Below are positions 16,977 through 25,696 of a DNA stretch of 64,000 bases, piece after piece. The stretch is from DATKCA01 sp035544675 (GTDB lineage: Bacteria; Acidobacteriota; Thermoanaerobaculia; Gp7-AA8). The stretch covers positions 30,256 to 94,255 of the forward strand of contig DATKCA010000239.1 of NCBI GenBank assembly GCA_035544675.1, in the 5' to 3' direction. A program made the position numbers and the translations under genes. The notes below the pieces were generated by a model. It was not told the DNA's origin. It ran no database searches and saw only the letters and a program-made list of their open reading frames with translations. Numbering within the stretch: position 1 is the first letter of the stretch; each line of letters opens with the position of its first letter.

Positions 16977-17542
16977 AGAGACTGTTCGCACTGCTGATCG
17001 CTGCGATGCTGGCTGGAGCGCCGCCGTTCCTGGCGGCGGAGGACGAGAGAGACACCGCCAGGAATGGCGGCGCCCCACAGGAGCAGGAGTCGCCACAGGA
17101 GCAGAAGCCTCCGAAGAAGACCGACCCGCTCATCGAAGCCGCGAAGGCGGCGAAGTCGCAGCGGAAGAAGACCTCCACCAAGGTCATCACCAACGCCGAC
17201 GTGAAGAGGTCGAAGGGCAAGCTGATCGTCATCGACTCCAAGGCGCCGGCGGAGAAGAAGGCGCCGGTGGCCACCGAGTCGTCGCTGCAAAAGCAGGATG
17301 AGCGATACAAGGCGCGCCTGGCGGCCCAGGAGGGGCTGGTCGAGGCGGAGAAGGACGTCGCGGAGCGGCAGAAGGAGCTCGAGCTGATCGAGCAGCGTTA
17401 CTACCAGGAGAACGATCCGAACTACCGCGACACCGTTCTGCAGGAGCGCTTCGCGCAGGTCAAGCGGCAGCTCGAGGACGCCCGGGCCGCCGCGGCCGAC
17501 GCGCGCGATGCTCTTCAGAAGATCGAGGCGCCTCAGCCGTGA
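16973..17542 (+). CDS. Secreted coiled-coil protein with in-frame repeat
   Basis: A 189-residue product of unknown function with a signal peptide (VKRLFALLIAAMLAGAPPFLAAE), a Pro/Lys/Gln-rich linker and a C-terminal coiled coil (about 100-185, heptad-like Glu/Lys/Leu). GTG 16973 overlaps the cupin stop (GTGA), and the last codon overlaps the miaB start (GTGA). Codons of about residues 14-36, spanning the signal-peptide end and linker, come from an A-family palindromic repeat, which appears to have inserted without breaking the frame. The family is not recognised. Confidence 0.85.
   Translation: MKRLFALLIAAMLAGAPPFLAAEDERDTARNGGAPQEQESPQEQKPPKKTDPLIEAAKAAKSQRKKTSTKVITNADVKRSKGKLIVIDSKAPAEKKAPVATESSLQKQDERYKARLAAQEGLVEAEKDVAERQKELELIEQRYYQENDPNYRDTVLQERFAQVKRQLEDARAAAADARDALQKIEAPQP
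17014..17080. repeat. Palindromic repeat family A, copy 3, inside a coding region
   Basis: TGGAGCGCCGCC plus GTTCCTGGCGGCGG (17014-17039) and the inverted half CCGCCAGGAATGG plus CGGCGCCCCACAG (17055-17080). Each half also folds on itself. The second half is base-for-base identical over 26 positions to 26686-26711 within kdsD, and is read in the same frame in both genes. Confidence 0.9.
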
Positions 17543-18834
17543 GCAACACCTTCTTCATCGAGACGTGGGGCTGCCAGATGAACGATCTGGACACCCAGAG
17601 GCTCTCCGGCAGTCTCAAGCTCCGCGGCTGGCAGCGTGTCGAGAACGAGGACGAAGCCTCGCTCATCCTCCTCAACACCTGCAGCATCCGCGAGAAATCG
17701 GAACAGAAGGTCTTTTCCCGGCTTGGCGAGTTGCGCGAGCTGAAGCGGGTGACCGGCGTCCGCGTCGGCGTGGCCGGCTGCGTCGCGCAGCAGGAAGGGG
17801 AGAGGATCCTCCAGCGCGCGCCCTGGGTCGACTTCGTCATGGGGCCCGGCAATGTCGGCTATCTCGACGAAGTGCTGGGAGGAGCGCGAAGGGTGGCCAC
17901 CGATTTTCCGGAGGACCGGCGCTACGACTATCTGACCATGGACCGCCCTTCGGCCACGAAAGCACAGGTCACCATCATCGAAGGCTGCAACAAGAACTGC
18001 ACGTTCTGCATCGTGCCCACGACCCGCGGCCGCGAGGTCTCGCGGCCGTTCGACGACGTCATCGCGGAGTGCCGCGCCGCGGTCGAGACCGGCCGCGTCG
18101 AGATCGAGCTGCTCGGCCAGACCGTGAACGCGTATCGCTGTCCGGGGAGCGGGCGCGACTTCGGCGCACTGCTCTCGGCCGTCGCGGTGATCGCCGGCCT
18201 GGTCCGCCTCCGGTTCATGACCTCGCATCCCGCCGCGGTGAGCCACAGCATGATCGCGGCGATGCGCGACCACGCCACCATCTCGCGCTACCTCCACCTG
18301 CCAGTGCAATCCGGCTCCTCGGCCGTGCTGCGGCGGATGAAGCGCCTCTACACCCGCGAGAATTACCTCGAGGTGCTGGACCGCATCCGCCAGGCCATCC
18401 CCCTCATCCATTTCTCGACCGACATCATCGTCGGCTTCCCGGGAGAGACCGAGGACGACTTCCGGCAGTCGCTGAGTCTCATCGAGGAGGTGGGCTACGG
18501 ATCGCTCTTCGCCTTCAAGTATTCGCCGCGGCCGGGGACGCCGGCCCTGAAAATCGGCGCTCCTGTACCGGACGACGTCGCCTCCGAGCGGCTCACCAGG
18601 CTGTTCGACCTGCACGAGCGGATCAAGCGCCAGCGCCTGGAGTCCTACCGTGGCCGGGTCCTTCCCGTCCTCTACGACGGGCCCAGCCGCAATGATCCTG
18701 CGGTGCTGGCGGGCCGGACGGACGATAATTGGGTCGTGAACTTCACCGGCGACCCCACCACACCTCTCGGAACTCTGGTCGGCGTGCGCATCGAAGAGGC
18801 CCAGCATCACACCCTGCGAGGGGAGGCGGTGTGA
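17539..18834 (+). CDS. miaB: tRNA-2-methylthio-N6-dimethylallyladenosine synthase MiaB
   Basis: MiaB is a radical-SAM methylthiotransferase acting on i6A37 of tRNAs. The 431-residue product has the N-terminal UPF0004 domain with three cluster cysteines (TWGCQMN, NTCSIR, AGCVAQQ), the radical-SAM CxxxCxxC in EGCNKNCTFCIVP near residue 150 and a C-terminal TRAM domain. GTG 17539 overlaps the upstream stop, and its own stop overlaps the next start, so the run from ptsI to the DUF151 gene is one tightly coupled operon. Confidence 0.96.
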   Translation: MSNTFFIETWGCQMNDLDTQRLSGSLKLRGWQRVENEDEASLILLNTCSIREKSEQKVFSRLGELRELKRVTGVRVGVAGCVAQQEGERILQRAPWVDFVMGPGNVGYLDEVLGGARRVATDFPEDRRYDYLTMDRPSATKAQVTIIEGCNKNCTFCIVPTTRGREVSRPFDDVIAECRAAVETGRVEIELLGQTVNAYRCPGSGRDFGALLSAVAVIAGLVRLRFMTSHPAAVSHSMIAAMRDHATISRYLHLPVQSGSSAVLRRMKRLYTRENYLEVLDRIRQAIPLIHFSTDIIVGFPGETEDDFRQSLSLIEEVGYGSLFAFKYSPRPGTPALKIGAPVPDDVASERLTRLFDLHERIKRQRLESYRGRVLPVLYDGPSRNDPAVLAGRTDDNWVVNFTGDPTTPLGTLVGVRIEEAQHHTLRGEAV

Positions 18835-19325
18835 GCCTCATCCAACTCGTGCCGATGTCCATCAAGGGTCTGATGCTCGATCCCGTCTCGAACTCGCCGA
18901 TCGTCGTGTTGAAGGACGAGCAGGAGAAGTTCTTCCTTCCGATCTGGGTGGGCATCTTCGAGGCCAACGCCATCGCGCTGCAGCTCGAGAGCGTGACGAC
19001 GCCGCGGCCGATGACGCACGACCTTCTGCGCAACATGATCTCGGAACTGGACGCGCGGGTGACGCGCATCGTCATCAACGACCTGCGGGACAGCACATTC
19101 TTCGCGCAGATCCGTGTCGTGACCGGGGAGCGCACCCTCGAGCTGGACGCGCGTCCCAGCGACGCCATCGCCCTCGCCCTCAGAACCGAGGCGCCGATCT
19201 TCGTGGCCCAGACGGTGCTCGACCAGGCGCAGACGATCTCACCCGACGGCGACGATCAGGACGAGAAGCTCAAGAAGTGGTTCGAGCAGCTCGGCCCGGA
19301 CGACCTCGGCAAGTACAAGATGTAG
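18831..19325 (+). CDS. Bifunctional nuclease family protein (DUF151)
   Basis: A 164-residue DUF151 protein: LPIWVGIFEANAIALQLE and the later RPSDAIALALRTEAPIFV are the family's conserved blocks, followed by a short UVR-like charged tail. Members related to plant bifunctional nucleases have been reported to cleave RNA and DNA; the bacterial role is unclear. GTG 18831 overlaps the miaB stop (GTGA). It ends the operon before a B-family repeat. Confidence 0.88.
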   Translation: MSLIQLVPMSIKGLMLDPVSNSPIVVLKDEQEKFFLPIWVGIFEANAIALQLESVTTPRPMTHDLLRNMISELDARVTRIVINDLRDSTFFAQIRVVTGERTLELDARPSDAIALALRTEAPIFVAQTVLDQAQTISPDGDDQDEKLKKWFEQLGPDDLGKYKM

Positions 19326-19327
19326 GA

Positions 19328-19369
19328 AACCCGGTAACCGGAAACCGGTAGCCGGTAACCGGTAACCGT
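19328..19369. repeat. Word repeat family B, copy 3
   Basis: Five GGTAACC/GGAAACC/GGTAGCC words in one orientation only, without the complementary arm, in the spacer before parA. A TACAAT box (19374-19379) follows and lies 13 bases before the parA ATG. Confidence 0.8.
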
Positions 19370-19373
19370 CCGG

Positions 19374-19379
19374 TACAAT
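19374..19379 (+). promoter_or_regulatory. -10-like box of parA
   Basis: TACAAT lies 13 bases before ATG 19393, leaving a leader of only a few bases. No -35 match is seen because the expected position falls in the repeat. Confidence 0.4.
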
Positions 19380-19392
19380 CGCTCCAGACCGA

Positions 19393-20148
19393 ATGATCAT
19401 TACGGTAGCCAATCAAAAAGGTGGCGTCGGAAAGACCACCACGACCATCAATCTGGCTGCCGCCGTCGCCAACAAGGGCTTCAAGACCCTCCTGATCGAT
19501 CTCGATCCCCAGGCCAATTCGACGATGAGCTACGTCGACCCGCGGGCGGTGGGCCGCTCGATGTTCGACGTGCTGGTGAGCGAGGAGACCCCGTTCCGCG
19601 ACGTCATCGTCGCGACGCCGGTCGAGCACCTCTCCATCGCCCCATCCAGGATCTCCCTGGCCAAGCTCGAGTCGAAGCTCATCGGCGAGCTGGACGGCCC
19701 CTTCCGGCTGAAGGACAAGATCAAGGACGTCACCGACGCATACGACTATGTCTTCATCGACACACCGCCGACGCTCGGCATGATCACGGTGAACGCGCTG
19801 GTGGCGTCCACGCACGTGCTCGTGCCGATCCAATCGTCGTATTTCGCACTGGAGGGAACGGACGATCTGCTGGAGACGATCGAGAAGATCAAGGCCCGCC
19901 CCAACCCGAACCTCCAGCTCCTCGGCGTGGTCATCACGATGCACGACCGGCGGACGACGCTGGCCAAGGACATCCACGACCAGATCGGACAGGTATTCGG
20001 CGATCGCCTGTTCAACACCGTGATCACGAAGTCGATCCGGCTCGAGGAGAGCCCGGCGTACAAAGAATCGATCTTCACCTTTGCGCCGAAGTCGAGCGGG
20101 GCGATGGAGTACTACAGTCTGTCCGAGGAGATTCTTTCTCGTGTTTAG
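19393..20148 (+). CDS. parA: Chromosome partitioning ATPase ParA (Soj)
   Basis: ParA binds DNA nonspecifically as an ATP dimer and drives segregation of ParB-parS complexes. The 251-residue product has the deviant Walker A KGGVGKTTTTINLA near residue 10, LLIDLDPQANS, Walker B YVFIDTPPTLG and the C-terminal KSIRLEESPAYKESIF block. There is no N-terminal HTH, so it is the chromosomal (type Ia-like small) form. It is followed by parB after 15 bases. Confidence 0.95.
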   Translation: MIITVANQKGGVGKTTTTINLAAAVANKGFKTLLIDLDPQANSTMSYVDPRAVGRSMFDVLVSEETPFRDVIVATPVEHLSIAPSRISLAKLESKLIGELDGPFRLKDKIKDVTDAYDYVFIDTPPTLGMITVNALVASTHVLVPIQSSYFALEGTDDLLETIEKIKARPNPNLQLLGVVITMHDRRTTLAKDIHDQIGQVFGDRLFNTVITKSIRLEESPAYKESIFTFAPKSSGAMEYYSLSEEILSRV

Positions 20149-20163
20149 TCAAAGGACCTTCCC

Positions 20164-20997
20164 ATGGCCATGAAACGCGGATTGCCCGAGCGCGCCACGA
20201 TGCGCCACGACTCCCACTACGTCGAGGAGCTGACAAAGCGCTCCGGACGGCACATCGGATCGATGATCCCGCTGTCGATCATCGAGCCGAACTCCGAGCA
20301 GCCCCGCACGAACCTGGGCAACATCGAGGAGCTGGCCGCGTCGGTGCGGGAGAAGGGCGTGCTCGAGCCGATCCTGGTGCGCTCCGTCGGGCCGAACCGC
20401 TATCAGATCATCTCCGGTGAGCGGCGTTTCCGCGCCGCCTCGATGGCCGGTCTGGACGAGATCCCGGCCATCGAGCTCGATGTGGACGACAAGGAGACGG
20501 TCGAGATCGCCCTCATCGAGAACATCCAGCGCAAGGACCTCACCGCGTTCGAAGAGGCGGAGGGTTTCCAGCTGCTGCAGCAGAAGTTCGGCTACACGCA
20601 CGAGAAGATCTCGCAGGTGATCGGGAAGTCGCGCACCACGATCACCGAGACGCTGATGATCAACGACATCCCCGACCGCATCCGCGCGCTCTGCCGGGAG
20701 GCGGGGATCGCCAACAAGTCGGTGCTGGTGCAGGTTTCGAGAGCAGGCGACGAGAAGGCCATGGAGCAGCTCGTGCGCAGCATGGCGGCGGGGGAGATGT
20801 CCCGGGCCGATCTGCGCAGGCAGACCGCCGCACGCCCCGAGCCGAAGAAAGCCGGCCGCCCGAAACACTTCACGTATCAGCTGAAGGACAAGGCCCTGCC
20901 ATACACGCTGAACCTCTCCTTCAAGAAGGCGAACGTGGAGAAGGCGGAAGTGATCCAGGCCGTGCGCGAGCTGCTGCGGCGCCTGGAATCGGACTAG
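20164..20997 (+). CDS. parB: Chromosome partitioning protein ParB
   Basis: ParB is a CTP-dependent clamp that loads at parS and spreads. The 277-residue product has the N-terminal CTPase motifs (EPNSEQPRTN; the box II GERRFRAAS), the HTH FGYTHEKISQVIGKSRTTITE and a short C-terminal dimerisation segment. A Shine-Dalgarno-like AAAGGA precedes ATG 20164. No canonical parS palindrome is seen nearby. Confidence 0.95.
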   Translation: MAMKRGLPERATMRHDSHYVEELTKRSGRHIGSMIPLSIIEPNSEQPRTNLGNIEELAASVREKGVLEPILVRSVGPNRYQIISGERRFRAASMAGLDEIPAIELDVDDKETVEIALIENIQRKDLTAFEEAEGFQLLQQKFGYTHEKISQVIGKSRTTITETLMINDIPDRIRALCREAGIANKSVLVQVSRAGDEKAMEQLVRSMAAGEMSRADLRRQTAARPEPKKAGRPKHFTYQLKDKALPYTLNLSFKKANVEKAEVIQAVRELLRRLESD

Positions 20998-21043
20998 CGG
21001 ACACCGGCGCCCCAATGGGTCCGGGCGGGTCTCTACCAGGTGG

Positions 21044-21049
21044 TATCGT
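21044..21049 (+). promoter_or_regulatory. -10-like box of the small acidic protein gene
   Basis: TATCGT ends 7 bases before ATG 21057. This supports transcription of the small gene separately from parAB. Confidence 0.35.
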
Positions 21050-21056
21050 CGGGGTC

Positions 21057-21242
21057 ATGGCGGAGAATCCACGAAGGGACTGGCAGGACGCGCGCGGCGG
21101 CCGCATCGATCATCCGGACGGGGATCCGCTCGAATCGCCGCTGGACGCCGATGAGCGCGTCGACGAGGCCATCGCCGAGTCGTTTCCGGCCAGCGATCCG
21201 CCCTCGTGGAATGCGGGCCTGGACGACCTCGACGAGGTGTAG
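21057..21242 (+). CDS. Small acidic protein with ESFPASDPPSW motif
   Basis: A 61-residue acidic protein ending in DEAIAESFPASDPPSWNAGL. The SFPASDPP(S/A)W tail is a motif I know from many short uncharacterised bacterial proteins; no function is established to my knowledge. The start at ATG 21057 is supported by the -10-like box; an earlier ATG at 21015 would add a Gly-rich leader from the parB spacer. Real coding is supported by the conserved motif rather than by context. Confidence 0.7.
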   Translation: MAENPRRDWQDARGGRIDHPDGDPLESPLDADERVDEAIAESFPASDPPSWNAGLDDLDEV

Positions 21243-21255
21243 GCCGGCGTCAATG

Positions 21256-21280
21256 TGGAGCGCCGCCGACTCGGCGGCCG
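21256..21280. repeat. Palindromic repeat family A, copy 4
   Basis: TGGAGCGCCGCCGACTCGG followed by CGGCCG; the inner GCCGCCGACTCGGCGGC forms a 7-base stem. It sits in the 249-base spacer before lptFG. The spacer also holds an AT-rich patch (21308-21330) and a C-family repeat, with no other feature seen. Confidence 0.8.
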
Positions 21281-21356
21281 CCTGAGTGCACGCCATTCCG
21301 CACGTTGAATTTAACATAATCTATCTTATGGGACGCTGTGGAAACCCTGCATGACT

Positions 21357-21472
21357 CCTTAGTCCTTAGTCCTTAGTCCTTAGGCCTTAGGGTTTCCACT
21401 GGCGTCCCTCGTGCTCCTAACGACTAAGGGCTAAGGCCTAAGGACCAGGGTCTAAGGACTAGGGTCTAAGGC
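21357..21472. repeat. Word repeat family C, copy 2
   Basis: CCTTAGT/CCTTAGG words (21357-21391) are followed after a short unique stretch by the complementary CTAAGG/CTAAGGA words (21417-21472). The arms can form a long imperfect hairpin. It ends just before the lptFG -10-like box. Confidence 0.88.
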
Positions 21473-21476
21473 GGCC

Positions 21477-21482
21477 TACAAT
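21477..21482 (+). promoter_or_regulatory. -10-like box of lptFG
   Basis: TACAAT ends 9 bases before ATG 21492. A transcript starting about 7 bases downstream of the box would begin almost at the ATG. Confidence 0.45.
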
Positions 21483-21491
21483 TCGCGACGG

Positions 21492-23924
21492 ATGAACACC
21501 CTCTCCCGCTACATCCTCAAGGAAATGATCGGGCCGACCCTGCTCGGGTTTGCGTTCTACACCTCGATCATCCTCATGCAGAAGCTCTTCGACATGGCGG
21601 AGGTCATCATCCGCCGCTCCCTCACCGGGGACGTCGTCGGCAAGCTCCTGCTGCTCTCGCTGCCGCACATCATCGTCCTCACCGTCCCGATGTCGCTGCT
21701 GTTCGGCGTCCTCATCGCCGTCGGCCGCCTCTCCTCCGACTCCGAGATCATCGCCATGCGCGCCCTCGGCATCTCCACGCGCACGATCTACCGGCCGGTG
21801 TTCATCTTCAGCTTCGCGATGTTCCTGTTGAACCTCTACCTGATCAACGTCGTGATGCCGAAGGGCAACCGCGCGCTGCAGGACGTCCGCGCCGAGCTTC
21901 TGACCTCTTCCGCCGAGAAGGACATCAAGCCCCGCCTCTTCTACGACGAGTACCCGAACCTCATGATCTACGTGAACGACGTCGATCCTGAGAGCGGCGA
22001 ATGGCGCGGCGTCTTCGTCTCCGACAGCCGCAGCGCCACCTCACCCGAGGCCACGACGCCGGCGGATGTGATCCGGGAAGCGGCGGCGGATCGCGAGGCG
22101 GATCAGGCCGGCGTCCTGGCCCAACGAGGCGGCCAGCGCATCATCGTTGCCGATGCGGGCCGCCTGGCCATCCAGCGGCCGTCGAAACAGGTCTGGATGG
22201 ACCTGCGAGGCGCCGAGACACACGTCTGGGATCCGCGCCGGGCGGACCGATACGACCTCAATCGGAATGAGAGCCAGCGGCGGCTGGTCGCCGACACCGG
22301 GTCGAAGGACCTGCCGGCCGGGGCGATGGCGCGGTCGCTGCGGGAGATGAACCTGCAGGAGCTGTTCGCGCAGAGCCGCGCGCTCGAGGGGGTCGACAGC
22401 TACACGTACAACCTGGCGCAGGTCGAGATCCACAAGAAATTCGCGCTTCCGTTCGCCTGCATTGCCTTCGGGATCCTCGGATTGCCGCTCGGGATCACGA
22501 ACCGGCGCGGCGGCAAAAGCTCAGGTTTTTCTTTAAGTATTGGCATCATCCTCTTCTACTACGTGATGATCGACAACGGCGAGCAGCTCGCCGCCTCCGG
22601 TGCAGTCCCGCCGGCCGTCGGGATGTGGGCGGCCAACGTGATCCTGCTCGTGGCCGGCATCTACCTGCTGATCAGGGCGAACCGCGACATCGGAGCGCGC
22701 AGCACCGGCGGCGGAGTGGTCAACCGCGCCATCAGCGGGTTGCGGCATCTGATGATGTCGCTGCGCCGCAGGAAGTCGCGCGGGAGGAACGCCGAGGACG
22801 ATGATCCATCGCTGCTCAGCCGGCTGGACATCACGTTTCCGAACATCCTCGATCGGTACATCCTCCGTGAGTTCCTCAAGATCCTGCTGCTGGTGATCCT
22901 GTCGGTGATGGCGCTGTTCGTCATCGTGGAGTACACGGAGATGGCGGGTGCCGCCCGCGACAATCAGATTCCGGCCGGCACGATCATCTCGTACTTCCGC
23001 TTCTTCATGTTTCAGGTGCTGCACTGGACGCTGCCCATCTCCGTTCTGGTGGCCACGCTGGTGACGTTCGGAATGCTCTCCAGGAACAACGAGGTGACGG
23101 CGCTCAAGTCGGGGGGGGTCTCGCTCTACCGCGTGGCCCTGCCGATCGTCGTGGTTGCGGCGGCGATCAGCGCCGTCTCCTATCTGAATCTGGACTTCGT
23201 CCTCCCCTACACCACGCAGCGCGCCACAAAGATGAAGTCGATCATCAAGGGGCGGACACCGGTGGCGTCCACGGCGCAGGAGCAGAAGCTGTGGGTCTAC
23301 GGCCAGGGCCGGTACCTGATGAACTTCCTGGCCTACGACAGGAACCGCGAAGAGCTGACGCAGGTGCAGGTGTTCGAGTTTCACCCCACTCGCTTCCGCC
23401 TGACGCGGCGCGTCTACGCGAACCACGCCAAATGGAACGGCCGGGCCTGGGTCTTCAGCGATGGATGGGTGCGCTCGTTCACGGAGAGCGGCACATCGAC
23501 GTACACGCCGATCATCCAGCCGCTGGCGCTGTTCTACCGGGAGACGCCGGAGGATTTCGAGAGCGAGGTGACCTCGCCGGAACAGATGACATTCGCGCAG
23601 CTGCGGCGCTACATCGACACGATCAGGAACTCCGGGTACGCGGCGGACGAGCTGGCCGTCAAGCTGTACACAAAGACGTCATGGCCCGTGATCAGCCTGG
23701 TGATGGCGCTGATCGCGCTGCCCTTCGCGTTCCGGGTCGGGAAGCGCGGGGCGCTCTACGGCGTGGGGATCGCGCTGGTTCTGGGGATCGTCTACTGGAT
23801 GGTGTTCGCGGTCTTCACGAAGTTCGGCGAGGTCGGCAACCTGCCCGCGCTCCTCTCGGCATGGAGCGCCAATGTGCTGTTCGCCATGGCCGCCGTGTAC
23901 CTGTTCATCAACGTGGAGACGTGA
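21492..23924 (+). CDS. Fused LPS export permease LptF-LptG
   Basis: An 810-residue protein made of two YjgP/YjgQ permease units. Unit 1 (about 1-400) opens with LSRYILKEMIGPTLLGF and has LFGVLIAVGRLSSDSEIIAMRALG and the C-terminal helices; a basic linker follows (about 410-450, LRRRKSRGRNAEDDD); unit 2 (about 455-810) restarts with LDRYILREFLKILLLVILS and has VTFGMLSRNNEVTALKSGGVS. In E. coli LptF and LptG are separate proteins of about 360 residues that with LptB extract LPS. Each unit has the large periplasmic beta-jellyroll between helices 3 and 4. The frame is continuous, with no stop or frameshift, so this is a true fusion. Confidence 0.9.
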   Translation: MNTLSRYILKEMIGPTLLGFAFYTSIILMQKLFDMAEVIIRRSLTGDVVGKLLLLSLPHIIVLTVPMSLLFGVLIAVGRLSSDSEIIAMRALGISTRTIYRPVFIFSFAMFLLNLYLINVVMPKGNRALQDVRAELLTSSAEKDIKPRLFYDEYPNLMIYVNDVDPESGEWRGVFVSDSRSATSPEATTPADVIREAAADREADQAGVLAQRGGQRIIVADAGRLAIQRPSKQVWMDLRGAETHVWDPRRADRYDLNRNESQRRLVADTGSKDLPAGAMARSLREMNLQELFAQSRALEGVDSYTYNLAQVEIHKKFALPFACIAFGILGLPLGITNRRGGKSSGFSLSIGIILFYYVMIDNGEQLAASGAVPPAVGMWAANVILLVAGIYLLIRANRDIGARSTGGGVVNRAISGLRHLMMSLRRRKSRGRNAEDDDPSLLSRLDITFPNILDRYILREFLKILLLVILSVMALFVIVEYTEMAGAARDNQIPAGTIISYFRFFMFQVLHWTLPISVLVATLVTFGMLSRNNEVTALKSGGVSLYRVALPIVVVAAAISAVSYLNLDFVLPYTTQRATKMKSIIKGRTPVASTAQEQKLWVYGQGRYLMNFLAYDRNREELTQVQVFEFHPTRFRLTRRVYANHAKWNGRAWVFSDGWVRSFTESGTSTYTPIIQPLALFYRETPEDFESEVTSPEQMTFAQLRRYIDTIRNSGYAADELAVKLYTKTSWPVISLVMALIALPFAFRVGKRGALYGVGIALVLGIVYWMVFAVFTKFGEVGNLPALLSAWSANVLFAMAAVYLFINVET

Positions 23925-23925
23925 C

Positions 23926-23971
23926 CGCGGTAACCGGAAACCGGTAACCGGTAACCGGAAACCGGTTTCCG
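23926..23971. repeat. Word repeat family B, copy 4
   Basis: GGTAACCGGAAACC words end in GGTTTCC in the spacer between the converging lptFG and pckA genes. As it lies between two 3' ends, it cannot be a promoter here. Confidence 0.85.
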
Positions 23972-23972
23972 T

Positions 23973-25568
23973 CTAAATCGCGTCGACGATCTCGGCGCTG
24001 AGGCCCGGCCACTTCCTCAGGTACTCCCGGCGGTCGTTGTTGTACTTCGCCACGAGCTGGCGGTATTCCTCGCCTCTCCCCTGCCGCTCGTACATCTTCT
24101 TCGGCTGGAGGTAGTCGGCGTCCTCGAGGCCGGGGACGTGGGTGGCGACGAGGTATCCGAAATCGGGATCCTTCTCCCAGCGGATGGTGCCTTCGGCCAG
24201 CGCCTTCACGATGGCCGAGGAGTGCTGGATGCGGACTTTCTTGGAGCGCGCGTCCTTGTCGTCGCCGCCGATGCGACCGGTGTTGAGCAGGTACACCTCC
24301 ATCGGGCTCTCGTTCATCAGCTCGAGCATGCGGTTTCCCTGAAGGGCGTGCAGCAGCGGGAAGAACGGATTCGTCCCCGGAACGCGGAGCGACTTGCCCG
24401 CTTCGGCGGCGCCGCCCGCGCTGGTTCCCTTGGTCTCGCCGAGCATGAAGTACGCGGCGGCGAGCGGGCCCTCCAGCCTGGCCACGGCGGGGATGATGTT
24501 CTCGTTGCGGTTGAGAATGAGGAGGAAGTCGACTTTCTTCACGTCGCGGGCGTCGGCCGCGCCGGCGATGTCTTCCATGCGGATGACGGCCCGGCCGTTC
24601 TGCGTGTACGACGTGTCGAAGTAATCGACCTTGCCGGCTTCGTTCTGCGAGACGTTCTCGAGGTAGGCCAGCGGCGAGGCGCAGGCCGCGTAGATCGTCG
24701 GCTCGTCGTTCGCATTGAGGCCGAACGTCTTGGCGAAGCAGCCGTTCTCGGTGGCGTAGACCTTGCCGCCGGGCATCAGCGCGCAGAAATCGTCCTGGAC
24801 CGGCGAGGAGTCGTTCTGCTTGGTGAACGTCGTGGTGGTCTTTCCCGTCCCCGACAGCCCGACGATCAGGGCCACGCGCCGCTCGCTCCCGACCGGGATG
24901 ACTTTGCATCCGGCGTGGAGGGCCAGGCCGCCGCGCTCGTAGACCAGCCTGTTCCACATCCGCAGCCCGCCCTTCTTCGACTCTCCGAAGTAGTCCGAGT
25001 TGAATACGCGCGTGGTGTAGCTGTCCAGGTCGACCGCGATCAGCCGCTCATCCGGATAGCCGGCCGCCTTCAGGTTCGGCGTGTAGATGACCGTGACCGC
25101 CGGCGAGAAGCTCTCCAGCTCCGCGGCCGTGGCCGGGTAATAGAGGATGTGCTGCATGGCGGCGATGTTGGCGTTGGCTTTCTCGATGATGAGACGGGCG
25201 GGGGTGCGGAACTGCGGGTCGTTGCCGATGAATCCCTCCACGACCAGCATGTCGCGGGTGCGAATGTAGTCGTTCTGCAGCCTGGCCAGGCGATCGTATT
25301 CGGCGCGGGTGATGGTCTGGTCGGAGTGCTCGGCGGGGCGGTCGGTGGCGATGAACGTGGAAAGCTTCGACCGGGAGACGACGCGGGTGGCCACGTTCAG
25401 ATTGTCGAACTCGGTGACGCGCGCGTTCGGCATCTCCGCGGCAAAGCGGCGCAGATCCTCCGCGGTCGGGTTCCACACCACGGATCGCGGCTCGACCGGC
25501 AACGGCTTCGAGCGGCTGGATGAATGAGACGGGCGCGTAACGTGCTTCGCTGGCAGGATCTCAGTCAT
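23973..25568 (-). CDS. pckA: Phosphoenolpyruvate carboxykinase (ATP)
   Basis: PckA converts oxaloacetate and ATP to phosphoenolpyruvate, ADP and CO2, the first gluconeogenic step; it also feeds the PEP used by enzyme I. The 531-residue product has VEGFIGNDPQFRTPARLI, the kinase-1a P-loop GLSGTGKTTTT near residue 237, the metal-binding region HAGCKVIPVG, ENGCFAKTFGL and LNTGRIGG. ATG 25568 has GAGGA upstream at normal spacing. It converges on lptFG with only a repeat between. Confidence 0.96.
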   Translation of the reverse strand: MTEILPAKHVTRPSHSSSRSKPLPVEPRSVVWNPTAEDLRRFAAEMPNARVTEFDNLNVATRVVSRSKLSTFIATDRPAEHSDQTITRAEYDRLARLQNDYIRTRDMLVVEGFIGNDPQFRTPARLIIEKANANIAAMQHILYYPATAAELESFSPAVTVIYTPNLKAAGYPDERLIAVDLDSYTTRVFNSDYFGESKKGGLRMWNRLVYERGGLALHAGCKVIPVGSERRVALIVGLSGTGKTTTTFTKQNDSSPVQDDFCALMPGGKVYATENGCFAKTFGLNANDEPTIYAACASPLAYLENVSQNEAGKVDYFDTSYTQNGRAVIRMEDIAGAADARDVKKVDFLLILNRNENIIPAVARLEGPLAAAYFMLGETKGTSAGGAAEAGKSLRVPGTNPFFPLLHALQGNRMLELMNESPMEVYLLNTGRIGGDDKDARSKKVRIQHSSAIVKALAEGTIRWEKDPDFGYLVATHVPGLEDADYLQPKKMYERQGRGEEYRQLVAKYNNDRREYLRKWPGLSAEIVDAI

Positions 25569-25665
25569 AGAAAGGTCCTCGTCGCGTTGAGATGAACAGC
25601 CGCCCTGCGCCGGGCGATTTTACATGAATGGCTGCGTGCGCGAGCTGGGCCTGGCGAAGTAAGGA

Positions 25666-25692
25666 ATGGAGCGGCGGTGTCCCGCGCTCCAT
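25666..25692. repeat. Palindromic repeat family A, copy 5
   Basis: ATGGAGCG (25666-25673) and CGCTCCAT (25685-25692) are perfect inverted ends around GCGGTGTCCCG. It lies just upstream of the panE promoter and creates a false in-frame start (MERRCP) for panE. Confidence 0.8.
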
Positions 25693-25696
25693 GCAA

